Positions 10,610 to 20,372 of a stretch of DNA of 34,282 bases are shown in pieces; position 1 is the stretch's first letter, and every line of letters begins with the position of its first letter. The DNA is from Ochromonas danica (Eukaryota; Sar; Chrysophyceae; Chromulinales; Chromulinaceae): positions 97,240-131,521 of the forward strand of contig VKHL01000076.1 in assembly GCA_015146655.1 (NCBI GenBank). The letters are read 5' to 3'. The notes under the pieces are model-generated. The model worked only from the letters and a program-made list of their open reading frames with translations. It ran no database searches and was not told where the DNA came from. The position numbers and the translations under genes are program-made.

Positions 10610-12144
10610 CTAAGCCGAAGCAGACTCTGCTTGACATTTCGCACAAGTACAAGTGAATCCATACTCTGCTAATTCCCTAGAACGCTTAGCCAGAGGTTGT
10701 TGGGCATCTACATAAGACTGTACAAGCTCCTCACCTACTTCAATTTCCCTCAAAGCAGTTAGTTGAGCTACTAATCCTCTTCCTGGCAAGGTGGTATAGT
10801 AAACCATGACATTTGGTACACAAGAATGATTAATCTTGCAGGTGAGAAGATAGAAAGCTGTTCCGTCCAGTGGAGGTAGTAAAGCTTCTTCACCATATTG
10901 CTCAACAAGTTGATGAGCTTGATCTAACGAAGGATCACCAGTGTGTACATTACTATTGTCTTCTATCTGGTTACCAAGTAGGTCACCTTCCTGCTCAACT
11001 TCCACATCATCAGAGATCTCAGCAGCTTCCTCGTCCATGTCTTCCCAATCGCCTTCTTCTCCATCATCATCTTCACATCCATCCATACAAGCTTCTTCCA
11101 TATCTAACTTCGCTGCAATATTTTGTAATGCTTGCGCCATAATTGGTGTACGTTCATCACCAGGTTTAAGACTAGCAAGAAGAGTTGCTGCAGGATTACG
11201 AAGTCGAACTCCTACATTGTTTCTTTCAAACATACCAATACATCTATGATCAAACAACACAACAACACCCAATGTGTAAGATGTTATCAAACAACGATAA
11301 GACATTATTAACAATAATACCTGGCCATGAAATCTTCTGACAGAACATTTTCTAATCCTAACTTCTTAATAGGTAAGACATCTATTAACATACTATAAGA
11401 ATCTTTAACTAATGTCTTTAATGTCTTTTGAAATGTCTTAGGACGACTTCCAGGAGGTGGTAAAGCAGCATCCCACCAAGCAGGAGCAACATAAGATGAT
11501 AACATACTCTCAAGATACGCTTGTCCTTCTTCTATTGACTTCCTTCCTGTTGAAATTAGATCATCATATTGTACACAAAACATGGCAAATAGATCTGCTA
11601 TTAATAGAAAGATTTCATTTGTTTGTACAGCATGTGTTTTAAAGGCAATGAGTGGATGATTTGAAGCATTTTCTTCAGAAATACATCCTGTACATAAGAA
11701 ATGATGTCCTTTCTTTAACCAATGTTGATCACGACATGATAAACTACAATAAAATTCACCACATCCTTGTTTACAAGATAGAATATGTCCATTTGATAAA
11801 ATATCTAATGGATGGAAATCATCATCTTCTGAATGATGATATCCATTTAATAATTCTTGACGTGTTATGAATCCTTGTAAATATTGTAATTCTAAATGAA
11901 TGGATCCAATAAATTGATTACAATATCCACATGTTAAATTTTGTTGTCGATTGGGTAAAGTTTGTAAAAAACAAAATGGTTTTTCATAATATACGATATC
12001 ACCTGATAATATCTTATTTGTAGCTTTTACACCATATCCATGTAATAGACTATGAAAGATTTCAATTGATTTAAGATGATCTGTATTAATTAATGGATTA
12101 TATTCTATTTCATCCATTTCTTTCTCTTTTCCTTTCAATTCCAT
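10610..12144 (-). CDS. SET/MYND-domain protein, SMYD5-like lysine methyltransferase
   Basis: Exons 12144-11321 and 11243-10610 (77-nt intron) give 485 residues. A split SET domain begins at about residue 28 (HGYGVKATNKILSGDIV). It is interrupted by a MYND-like zinc cluster with Cys72, Cys75, Cys124, Cys128, Cys133, Cys137, a His near 147 and Cys151. The SET core resumes near the end with the substrate/SAM motif INHSCVPN and GEELVQSYVD. A post-SET Cys group follows (FTCTCAKCQAE). HPLIAFKTHAVQTNEIFLL and the C-terminal pattern resemble SMYD5 more than SMYD1-3. A very acidic insert of about 45 residues (roughly 319-365, MEEACMDGCEDDDGEEGDW onward) lies before the core. SMYD5 in animals instead has its acidic run at the C-terminus. 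Target unknown; catalytic motifs look intact. Confidence 0.88.
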
Positions 12145-12718
12145 TCAATTTCATCAATTCGTGGTGAGGGGTGGGTGAAGCTAGACCAGATATCTGGAAA
12201 TCTAGCCCAGAATACTAGCCCAGAAATCTAGTTGGAGTGCTTTGGAGGGTTAAAAAGTTAACGTCATGTTTGTCTACTAGACAAAGCTGATGATGATTAT
12301 ATTGACAGGGCTGATATGGTCATACTCAGAGCGTAGGTGATAGAAAGAAGTAGACTATTGTGGAAGTATCATGACATCTTACAGTAAGTATTGCATATCC
12401 TGGATTACAGCATACATCATTTAGCTGATGTCAAATTGACCATAGAGTAGGGGATAAAGGGAGTAATAGACTTATCTCTCTATCTATCTCTCTACATATA
12501 CACAGGTTAGACACTGGGTCACACACTACACCTGATAGTGGGTAGAAATAGCATTTGAAGCTTATGCATTCCTAACCCTTCTCATCATAGCTACTTAACT
12601 CGAAGAACTTCTTTCTAATTAGTTAAATACTTAATTTATTTGTAATAAGAAACAATATCTTCACCGTGTAGCCTATGGAACTCTCCTCCACTGTGCTGTC
12701 ACGATGAGATACGGTGCA
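12145..12718. other. Intergenic between SET-domain and Myb genes
   Basis: About 570 bp upstream of the SET-domain gene and downstream of the Myb gene, both on minus. It holds a 12-bp perfect palindrome CCAGATATCTGG (12186-12197), repeated CTAGCCCAGAA (12203-12229 region) and a short TCTC/TATC microsatellite near 12474-12495. I see no gene. Confidence 0.5.
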
Positions 12719-14543
12719 TTACTCTACAGTCTCTGTCCGTTTCTTTTTTGCATCCATACTACGTTGATAATTGAAATAGAAATCGCGACAAATCAAAGGT
12801 GATCTTGGCGATGGCATTTGTCTTGATACATATTTCCAATCGATTGTAGAAACGGAGACTAATTTTCCTAATGGTCTCACCGTCTTCATTACCTCCATCA
12901 ACCGACTGATCTCTTCTTCTGTCCAAGGCCTTGTAGATTGCAATTCCACACCAAGATCTTTACTTCGCCTAATGATGGAAGCAAGTGTTCTTTTCTTAAG
13001 ATGCTTAAAAAGCATATCATAAGAAGCCCCTCTTTTACGCATCTTTATGAGGAGATCATCTTCTTCCTTTGTCCAAGGAGAAGTGTTTAATAGACGACTC
13101 AGCTCCCTCTCCCATCTAATACCATAGCATATACATTCCAAAGCACGAACAAATGCACAAGCAACACAATTACCATGATCAATCTTCATTACCTACACTA
13201 TATGTAACTCTTATTTACCAGCTTACCTTTGTTTACACTCTGCTGGAGACCGAGAAGAAGACACACGCTCCGCCACTGCAGTCCAGTCGCTCTCTCCAAA
13301 CTTCCTTACTGCTATCAACAACTGCGTATCCTCTTCTTCCGTCCACGGAACTCCTGGTGGAGAAACATCGTCATCCTCTTCATCCTCCTCATCAACGTCA
13401 TCATCGTCGTCGTCGTTGTCGTCGTCGTCTTCATCAATAAGATCGTCGCCATCAGCAGTATCATCTACTACCTTTACGATATTACGACGCCTCCGCATAT
13501 TAGGACTTTTCCTCGCATTTTCACTTTTCTGCTCGGGGCGTCTAGGTCTAACAGGGATAACAGGGTGGCTCAAGAAAATACCCTGATTCGGATCGTAGCA
13601 CTTTTTTAGATATTGATAACGTCGTGTTAACTGTAAAGGAAATCGTTTTGTAGGCAGCAAAGAAAGAACGGATTGCCAATCTGATCGAACATGATTTCGT
13701 TCAATATCCTCCAAGATAAACTTTTTGATAATCTCATCTTCATCTGGACTCCAGCTTAACCGAACAAGTGCGGGATCTAAAGAATGACGCCATCTAGCAA
13801 ATATATTCATATCAGTCTGTGAAGAAAGTCTAGAATTTCTTCAATGCTTACCTTTGAGAGCAACTGGCAGCTGATCGACCATCCATGTGAGAAGCTATCT
13901 TGGGCCAAGAAGAACTTCCAAACTGCTTCACCAACTCCACTAACTTCGCATCCTCCTACACAAACAACAACAAACACATGTCACTTACTAGTCTACATCA
14001 GACACACATCACACAATAGACTGCTGTACTAGACACTGCTCAAACAGCTCTCATCCTCATCATACAATAGTCCAACTACTCTACCTCTGAACTCCATGGA
14101 CCCTTTTTTAGATCTGGCCGAAGAGCTGACACCCATCGAGTACGTAAAGAATCTGGATTTTTTCTATGAGGAAAATATCGTTTTGCAATCTCAGTCCATT
14201 TCTCTCCAAACTCTTCTACCCCTTTCCTCAGTAACATGTCTTCTTCTGCTGTCCACTTTCGTCCACCTGCTCTAGCTCCGCCTTCATTCTGCTCCTCTTT
14301 TGAACCCCCGCCACCTGAAGATGAAGAGAAAGGATTTGTTTCCATGTCCATCTCACTCATCTCTCTTGAGGATGACAGCAGACGAACAGTCCCACTAGAC
14401 CACCCTCCTGCCAACACCCTCCTGGGTCCATTCACATGATAACTATAATGAATATGATGAGCATTCTTATTACTCCTATTAGCACATCGCATCAATGGCA
14501 AGGCTCGTGATAAGAAGGAGAAAGAAGACATCTTTTGCAACAT
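12719..14543 (-). CDS. Multi-Myb/SANT-repeat DNA-binding protein with mitochondrial-type leader
   Basis: Exons 14543-14085, 13955-13852, 13793-13227 and 13115-12719 join in frame to 508 residues; introns are 129, 58 and 111 nt. Residues 1-60 have nine Lys/Arg and no Asp/Glu, end in RLLSSSR and look like a mitochondrial presequence. Myb/SANT repeats follow: repeat 1 about 95-142 (RKWTAEEDMLL, LRTRWVSALRPDL); repeat 2 from 148 (GPWSSEEDAKLV, SCSQRWRHSLDP); a third (LSWSPDEDEIIKKF); then an acidic Asp run; then VPWTEEEDTQLLIAV with KQRWERELSRLL, SPWTKEEDDLL, and RPWTEEEISRLM. The series recalls SNAPc subunit 4, but the leader is unusual for it. The start at 14543 is supported by the paralogue at 1-335, where homology begins at the same ATG. 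An ATG further upstream (14774) is in frame but not conserved. Target DNA unknown. Confidence 0.88.
13956..14084 (-). other. Intron 1 of the Myb gene, duplicated at 8957-9085
   Basis: 129-nt GT...TAG intron between codons for GPWSSE and EDAKLV. It is 98% identical to the inverted copy at 8957-9085, although the adjoining exon sequence has diverged much more. Confidence 0.9.
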
Positions 14544-14882
14544 CTTTTTGTTGTTGTCTTGGTGGTGTGGCTTCTGGTTTCTGGGTTGGACTACTGTGCA
14601 GTGTGAGGGGAGGAGGTCTGGAGGTCTGGCTGGAAGGCACAAACAGACAACAGACAACAACAGCAGAGCAGCACCACAGTGGAGCAGTAGAAGAAGAAGT
14701 TGTTTTGCTGCTCTGTCAAGTTGTTTTTGCGTATCCAGAGGAGAACAAAAACCAAAATGGCGGACAAAAAGCAATTGTTAGACTATGCTACAAGAATATA
14801 ATATTTCTATAGAAGTTTTCTCATTTAGTAGTTTTCCTCATTTAAATACTCGTAAAGAGTCTCATTTAGTAAAGGGGTTGGT
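14544..14882. promoter_or_regulatory. Divergent intergenic region upstream of the Myb gene
   Basis: 340 bp between the Myb start and the frame-broken locus on the opposite strand. It is not conserved next to the paralogous start at 335, so the two Myb genes probably have different promoters. I see no specific motif. Confidence 0.4.
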
Positions 14883-16147
14883 CTCAGGAGGTGTAGACTA
14901 TCACCAACAGGAGGCAATGGTTCGAGTTTTGTTAAGGGAGTTTCCTCGTTGAAACAGGGTGCCGTCTTCGCACTAGAGACATCCCGGATTTCCCACAAGA
15001 TGATGACTGATGGAGGTTTCCAAAGGCTCAAAAGCAGGAGAATGCCGTTCCTTCTTCCTCTACAAGTACTGCCAAATCGTATGGGCAGCATCAGATGTAA
15101 TGCTATCCACCCAGCAGCCGTGGTGGAGAAGAAGACAAGGAAGAACACGATAAGGTAGAAGAAGAAGATTATGATGAGAGAAGGAATGGTCACAGCGACT
15201 ACCCTGTGTCTACTGTGTCTATCCTGTCTATTCAGAGAGCGAGCTTGACCAGATCGACTCCGACCACAACGAGGAGTTACACACCTATCGCTCCCCAGCC
15301 AAAGAGAAGACTCCCTCTTCTAGTATTCCCTTGCCTTCACGTGTCCCCACGGGTGCATCAGTGACCGGAAATAAGAAAATGCAAGGCCAAGTGAGTCAGC
15401 CACGTGCCCCCAATAATGCTAACAACAGAAGTAGCAGCAATTCCAATCCCTCTAAGTTACTCATAAGTGCAGATGGTGGAGGCCAACCTCATAAAATCAT
15501 CCAGGGCACCAGTCCAAAAGGTAATAAAATGGAAGTCAATTGGCAGGCCCGCCTCTGCTATGTGAGCAGAAGACAAGTAGCAGTCATTCAAGTCCTTCTC
15601 CAGGAGGTGAGGATGACAAAGAGGATCCTGCTAAGAAAATTCTCCACTTCTCTAAACAGCCTCGATCAGTGGAGTAAGATCTCTGACTGGATTACTGCTA
15701 TTCTGTAGTAGTATGCACTAATTGTTTCTTTCTCTCACTGCTTGATGGTAGATCTTGCTATTTCAAGGGATGAATTGACCAACAATGAATACGAACTGAC
15801 CGTAGATCTGAACACAGAGGAGCTCGTAGTCAAGAGAAAGAATATGGAGCGTATAAAAGAATTCTCAAAGCTGTTGCGTGTTGTTAATCAAGATGCAATT
15901 CAGCAACAGCGCAAGCTGCCTCCTGCGACTGAACAAATCGATATTGAAAAATCCGAGCAAAACGTTGAACAGCAAGAGACAGAAAGCTCTTGAATTTGCC
16001 AAGCCCGCGACAGAGAAAGGTCAGCAACAGCACGGACCGACCGGAGAATTATTGACCCACAGAGATTCAATGGGGGAATATCTGGAGAATGAAGAAGACG
16101 ACTTTGGTGGTGAACAACTTTGGTGGGAGAAGACGAACAACTCCTGA
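14883..16147 (+). pseudogene. Frame-broken protein-coding locus, family not recognised
   Basis: Protein-like blocks follow each other in changing frames on +. One frame (RDIPDFPQDDD, then KAQKQENAVPSSSTSTAKSY, then EEDKEEHDKVEEEDYDER) meets stops at 15008 and 15098. A second frame runs from about 15200 (SESELDQIDSDHNEELH, LPSRVPTGASVTGNKK) to 15706. A third carries SSHSSPSPGGEDDKEDPAKK up to 15678. An open stretch at 15742-15993 (KRKNMERIKEFSKLLR) overlaps a shifted one ending at 16147 (KRQKALEFAKPATEKG, then EENEEDDFGG-type acidic sequence). Composition is Ser/Gln/acidic low complexity plus basic helical motifs. Some joins could be ordinary introns (for example 15521 to 15750, whose phases match), but not all stops are removed that way. 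It is either a decayed host gene, a region with indel errors, or a gene with unusual introns. Confidence 0.45.
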
Positions 16148-16308
16148 GTGTCTCTTTCTGCACGCAGCAGCAGATTGCCTGTTAGTGTATTCGAAGTTGT
16201 GAGACCATTCGTCATGCTTGCTGGTTAGCAGGCTACATTTTACATTGTTTATATTATAGAGTGGGAAGAGATTGTTTGTCGTGTTGGAAATTGTAAATTG
16301 CCAAGTTG

Positions 16309-17383
16309 TTACAAGCTGAAATCAAAATCTTCTCCAGTAATTCGCACGGATTCCTCCCACAACTTTTGATGCTTCGAAGTCTCCTGAGAGGCTGCATTAG
16401 TAGCTTGAACAGCAGGAGTTCCCACAGTCACGAGGTGAGGTCCGATGTAGGAATTAATAGAAGAAGATGCATGAGGATCCACAGCCGCTTCATACAGAGA
16501 AATCAAATTAAACCATATCAGAACAAGCTAAAGCATGAAGATAGGTCAGAAACGGCTAACCATAGATCTGAGAGAGTGCACCATGAGCAGACTTCATCGC
16601 TACCAGGGCGTTGGCATAGTCAGCCAATGGGAAGCGACCAGTCTGCAGATTAGTCGCAGAATAGCCTGGATGTACGGCTATAACAGAAATATTCCTTGGA
16701 TTACCAGCTTCACGCAGACGAGTATTCAACTGGAAGGTGAAGAATAAGTTGGCAATCTTCGAGTTGCAATAGACTTCCCAAGGCGAGTAACTTTCCTCAG
16801 CCTGCAGGTTCTTAAAGGGAAACTCTGCATGAGCTAAAATATAAATACTACCAGAATGATTGACTATTCTACCATTCTTTCTCAAAGAAGGAAAGAGTAA
16901 GGCAGTTAAGAGGTAAGGACCAAAGTGATTAGTTCCCACTTGTAATTCTAATCCATCCTGTGTTGTTCCTCGTTCAGGAAGTGCCATAATACCTGCATTA
17001 TTAATCAAGACATCAAAGGTGGCATGCTTGGTCAGGAAGGTCTTCACAAAGCTGCGAATTGACACGAAGGAAGAGAGGTCGAGAGAGTAAGTCTCTACTT
17101 TGCCTTGAGGATATTCTGCGAGGATGGACTTCTTGGCTGTGTTACAGCGACTCTCACTTCTACATGCCAGAGCAACAACAGCATCTACTTTGGCCAGAGC
17201 TAAGGCCGTATCATATCCAAGTCCACTGTTTGCTCCAGTGATGAGAATCACCTTTCCAGCTGCTTCACTATAGTCCAAAGGAAAATGCTCACATTGATAG
17301 TCGATATACTTGAAGAAGATACCTAGTAGTACAGGTACCACAGCAATACCAAACAACAAAACTCTCATGTTTCTGGTTGACAA
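16309..17383 (-). CDS. Membrane-anchored short-chain dehydrogenase/reductase
   Basis: Exons 17383-16561 and 16487-16309 (73-nt intron ending in AAG) give 333 residues. An N-terminal hydrophobic anchor (VLLFGIAVVPVLLGIFF, about residues 8-24) precedes a classical SDR fold. That fold has the cofactor motif TGANSGLG, NNAG, a catalytic Ser in NHSGS and the YxxxK pair in YCNSK. The overall pattern (ITGANSGLGYDTALALA, VHPGYSATNLQTG) is that of the retinol dehydrogenase/WWOX group of NADP(H)-dependent oxidoreductases acting on lipophilic alcohols or ketones at membranes. The splice join gives SQIYAAVDP, which matches the family's conserved tail and supports the AAG acceptor. Exact substrate cannot be read from the sequence. 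Confidence 0.9.
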
Positions 17384-18119
17384 GGAGTCGTCTAAAACAG
17401 GTCAGGAGATTGATTGTGAGGCTTCAGGTCCGAGGCCAGAAGATCTGAGATGATCGCATTGTTGCGAAGTGCATTCAACCCAACGTGGGAATATTTCGCC
17501 CAATGATTCCATGGAATGTTCAATGGAATGCTTGGCAACCTACCTTGTCGTTAATCAAGTTGGCTTGATTATAAGGTAGCAGATGCAAAGCCTGCTATTT
17601 TAGCATGGTTGTGATCCACCAAGCTTGTCAATAATCAATGCCACTACATTGTAGTATGCACAAGTTAACTCAACCTACTAGCAGGCAACATTAGCAGTGC
17701 CAAGGAAGGATTTACACGCAAGGTACTACCAGTAGTAGTGTAGTGCTTGTACTAACTCTGCATGGTAGTTCTGCAAGATGCAGCAGCAACTGTGGATCAA
17801 CTGTTAGGACCTTTTAATGCTGGCTAAAGACTGAGCATGAGAAATTGAATCATTCTGAACATCCTAAACTGTCTGTGAAATTTTCCAAAAGTGGTGTATG
17901 TTGGGAAAATGTTCTGATATTGCTAACGATCTAATTGAGTCCACTTGTCGACTTTCATTTTGTAATCACTGTAAATCACTTAAAGAATTACGTTCGCAAC
18001 ATGAACAACATGCACTGCGTCATATGTTAAAGCACGAAAGAATCAAATCAGACTACAGCTTTCCGTTAGCTATAACTTTTCAAGTTAGAGCCATGTCTGC
18101 ACAATTCGTTTGCTTCCGA
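17384..18119. other. Intergenic upstream of the SDR gene
   Basis: About 735 bp between the SDR start and the stop of the acyl-CoA synthetase, both on minus. Near the SDR gene are GGAAT boxes (17512 and 17524, about 130 bp upstream of its start). An 85-codon open frame on + (17898-18155) overlaps the synthetase end and has no supporting motif. Confidence 0.5.
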
Positions 18120-20003
18120 TTAGAAGCGTATCTTGCCGTCTTTCAACACGATTGATATTTCGTCAGTTAACTCCGCATATTTATCTGATTTCACATCATA
18201 GTAAAAGAGTTTGTCTGGATAGGTAGCATTGATATCATAGCCGTCGCGAATCAAACCACCTTTGAGATATTTAAAAGTCGTCGTAAGAGGTAGCTTCTCC
18301 CCAGCTTTCTTCAAACGCAAAAACATCGGTCTGGCATAAACTGGGAGGTTAGCTTTGATCACTTTCGTAAAGTCGTCGAAATCAAGGTCATGCTCATCTG
18401 TTGGTACGACAGTCACCATGCCGGCTTTGCCATCCATGTGCATGACAGACACTCCATAGACAACGGCATCAGCCACCGTAGCGCAAGGAGCAATCACATC
18501 CATCACTTCAGTCGTTGATACATTCTCGCCTTTCCATCGAAATGTATCTCCCACTCGATCACACCAATAGAAATATCCCTCGCTGTCCCGTGACAAGAGA
18601 TCACCACTATTAAAATAGCAATCACCAGGTTTAAAGACATTCCGAAGTAACTTAGCCTCGGTTGCTTTCTTGTCAGTATACCCTTCAAAAGCGCGATCTT
18701 GAGTCACCACAGAAAGAACCAAGCCCGGTTCACCTGGTTTACAATGTTCGCAAAATCCGTCAGCATTGCGGTAGGGTTCAGAGGAAGTTTCATCTTCAAC
18801 TTTCACGATCGCCACAGGATAAAGAGAATCAACAATAAGAGGGATGTATCCCAAAGCTCCAACGCGACCATGGTTATTCACCAAGGCTAAGTTGCCTTCC
18901 GTAGCTGAATAGAACTCTACGATATCTTGAACATGGAAGCGTGTCTGGAATGAAGTCCAATAGTCAGATCGCATACCATTGCCTACTGCCACACGAATGT
19001 AAAGTTGACTTTCCAAAGTTTCATTGACTGGTGATGCCATCAAATATCGGCAAAGCTCACCAATATACTGAATAGACGTAACACGATACTTCAAACAATC
19101 TGCAGCGAAAGCCGAAGCACTAAACTTCTTCCTGGTCACAAAACAATAACCAAGAGTCAAAGCGCCTCCTAAAGCAAGCAATCCTGCAGCAGAATGATAC
19201 AAAGGTAATGAACTATAGAAGATATCATCAACAGATAAAGGGCAAATAGCCGGCAGGAAATGAGATCCCAAGAAATATCTGCTTTGAACTATTCTACATG
19301 CTTTAGGCAGTCCTGTTGTACCTGAAGTGAAGATATAGATTAGAGGATCTTTCTCGAAAATCTCAGATCGATGCGCTTTGGGTAAACGGTCAGTTGGTTG
19401 CTTGATAATTGCTGTTTGATTGATACAGTCGCTGCCTTTTCCCCAAAAATAGACTCTCACACCTCGTTCATATAGTTGTTTTAATTCATCATCAATTTTA
19501 TCCTTAAGAGATTCATCAACAATCAGGATTTTTTGCTTCGAATCACGCAAAGAGAGCTCAACAGTCTGTATGAAGGGTAGACCCAGGATATTGGTGTTTA
19601 ACAAAGCTGCACTCACACCCACTTTAGACATTCCCAACCAGACGGATGGGAAATCCACACAATTCATGAGCATGATTGCACAACAGTCTCTTTGACTAAG
19701 ATGTTCTGACAAGGCCCAGGAAGCCACCTGATTAGCTAAATTTTCAACTTCTTGACGTGTACGACTTTCGTCAGTGTCAGCTGCAATGATTTGCATAGCA
19801 TGAGGTGCTTTATCCACACAACTTTCATAATAGTCAATGAAAGACCATACTTTACCACCATATTGCTTCATATGTTTAGCTTGGATATTTTTCAATCCTA
19901 TTAAACGAAGAACTTTATTCAAAAAGTTTCGATGTTTTATATAGTAATACAAGGCAATAGTAACACATCCAACAAGACCTCCTACAATATATTGATTCAT
20001 CAT
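18120..20003 (-). CDS. Very-long-chain acyl-CoA synthetase / fatty acid transport protein (SLC27-type)
   Basis: A single intronless frame of 627 residues. An N-terminal membrane segment (YIVGGLVGCVTIALYYYI) is followed by the AMP-binding enzyme core. The phosphate-binding loop is YIFTSGTTGLPKA (about residues 224-236). A FATP-type FYSATEGN motif lies near 366 and the C-subdomain hinge DRVGDTFRWKGENVSTTEV near 481; GDTFRWKGENV is the signature of the FATP/VLACS branch. Length matches the family (about 620-650). It should activate long or very-long-chain fatty acids to acyl-CoA at a membrane, often coupled to uptake. Its 5' end is divergent from glycerol-3-phosphate dehydrogenase 369 bp away. 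The C-terminus (GKIRF) is not a standard peroxisomal signal. Confidence 0.94.
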   Translation of the reverse strand: MMNQYIVGGLVGCVTIALYYYIKHRNFLNKVLRLIGLKNIQAKHMKQYGGKVWSFIDYYESCVDKAPHAMQIIAADTDESRTRQEVENLANQVASWALSEHLSQRDCCAIMLMNCVDFPSVWLGMSKVGVSAALLNTNILGLPFIQTVELSLRDSKQKILIVDESLKDKIDDELKQLYERGVRVYFWGKGSDCINQTAIIKQPTDRLPKAHRSEIFEKDPLIYIFTSGTTGLPKACRIVQSRYFLGSHFLPAICPLSVDDIFYSSLPLYHSAAGLLALGGALTLGYCFVTRKKFSASAFAADCLKYRVTSIQYIGELCRYLMASPVNETLESQLYIRVAVGNGMRSDYWTSFQTRFHVQDIVEFYSATEGNLALVNNHGRVGALGYIPLIVDSLYPVAIVKVEDETSSEPYRNADGFCEHCKPGEPGLVLSVVTQDRAFEGYTDKKATEAKLLRNVFKPGDCYFNSGDLLSRDSEGYFYWCDRVGDTFRWKGENVSTTEVMDVIAPCATVADAVVYGVSVMHMDGKAGMVTVVPTDEHDLDFDDFTKVIKANLPVYARPMFLRLKKAGEKLPLTTTFKYLKGGLIRDGYDINATYPDKLFYYDVKSDKYAELTDEISIVLKDGKIRF

Positions 20004-20372
20004 CTTTTTCTTCTTTCAGTGATAATAAGGGTATTTCAATTATGACCTCATATCATCTTTCGTCTCAGAGGATGGGATTGCAGGGATTAATTTGTTCCGG
20101 TTCGGTTTGTCTGTTGTTCAAGCAAAATGGGCAAGTAAAGGGCAAGGCGGTGGTGGTGCAAAGAGTGGCGCAAACCCGTCAAAACCTGATCAAACCCGTC
20201 TAAAGAGTGACGTTCACTCAAAACTGGAATTCCGATGGAATTCCCGTGGAGTTCCAGATTTCCATTGGAATTCCCTCCTGGCCTTTTGTGGCAAGCAACA
20301 AATACAACAGAGGCATAATAAGTATGAACATTAATTAGACTGCCTTAGCCTTATTGGATAGTCAATTGACAA
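20004..20372. promoter_or_regulatory. Shared divergent promoter region with GGAATTCC boxes
   Basis: 369 bp separate the starts of the acyl-CoA synthetase (-) and glycerol-3-phosphate dehydrogenase (+). Perfect GGAATTCC boxes start at 20226, 20237 and 20267, and a one-base variant GGAGTTCC at 20248. The first three boxes are in exact 11-bp steps. A CAAACCCGTC direct repeat lies near 20170-20202. The 80-codon open frame across this region is an artefact of the repeats. Confidence 0.55.
20226..20274. repeat. Cluster of four GGAATTCC-type palindromes
   Basis: Box starts are 20226, 20237, 20248 (GGAGTTCC) and 20267; spacing is 11, 11 and 19 bp. The cluster ends about 100 bp upstream of the dehydrogenase ATG. 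Repeated 8-bp palindromes in step with the helix suggest cooperative factor binding, though a simple-repeat origin is possible. Confidence 0.7.

Noticed and set aside
13956-14084. Intron-encoded box C/D snoRNA as the reason for intron conservation
   Set aside because: A C-box-like ATGATGA and a CTGA are present in the gene's intron, but no closing stem is visible and the CTGA is CTGG in the copy; too weak to call.
14544-14774. Extended N-terminus of the Myb protein from an upstream in-frame ATG
   Set aside because: The extension is low-complexity Leu/Cys/Pro sequence absent from the paralogue, where similarity starts exactly at the downstream ATG.
17898-18155. 85-codon + strand open frame
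   Set aside because: It overlaps the end of the acyl-CoA synthetase on the other strand, has no recognisable motif and no good promoter context; likely chance.
20092-20334. 80-codon + strand open frame in the divergent promoter
   Set aside because: Its repeated Trp-Asn-Ser content is produced by the GGAATTCC boxes and not by a protein family.
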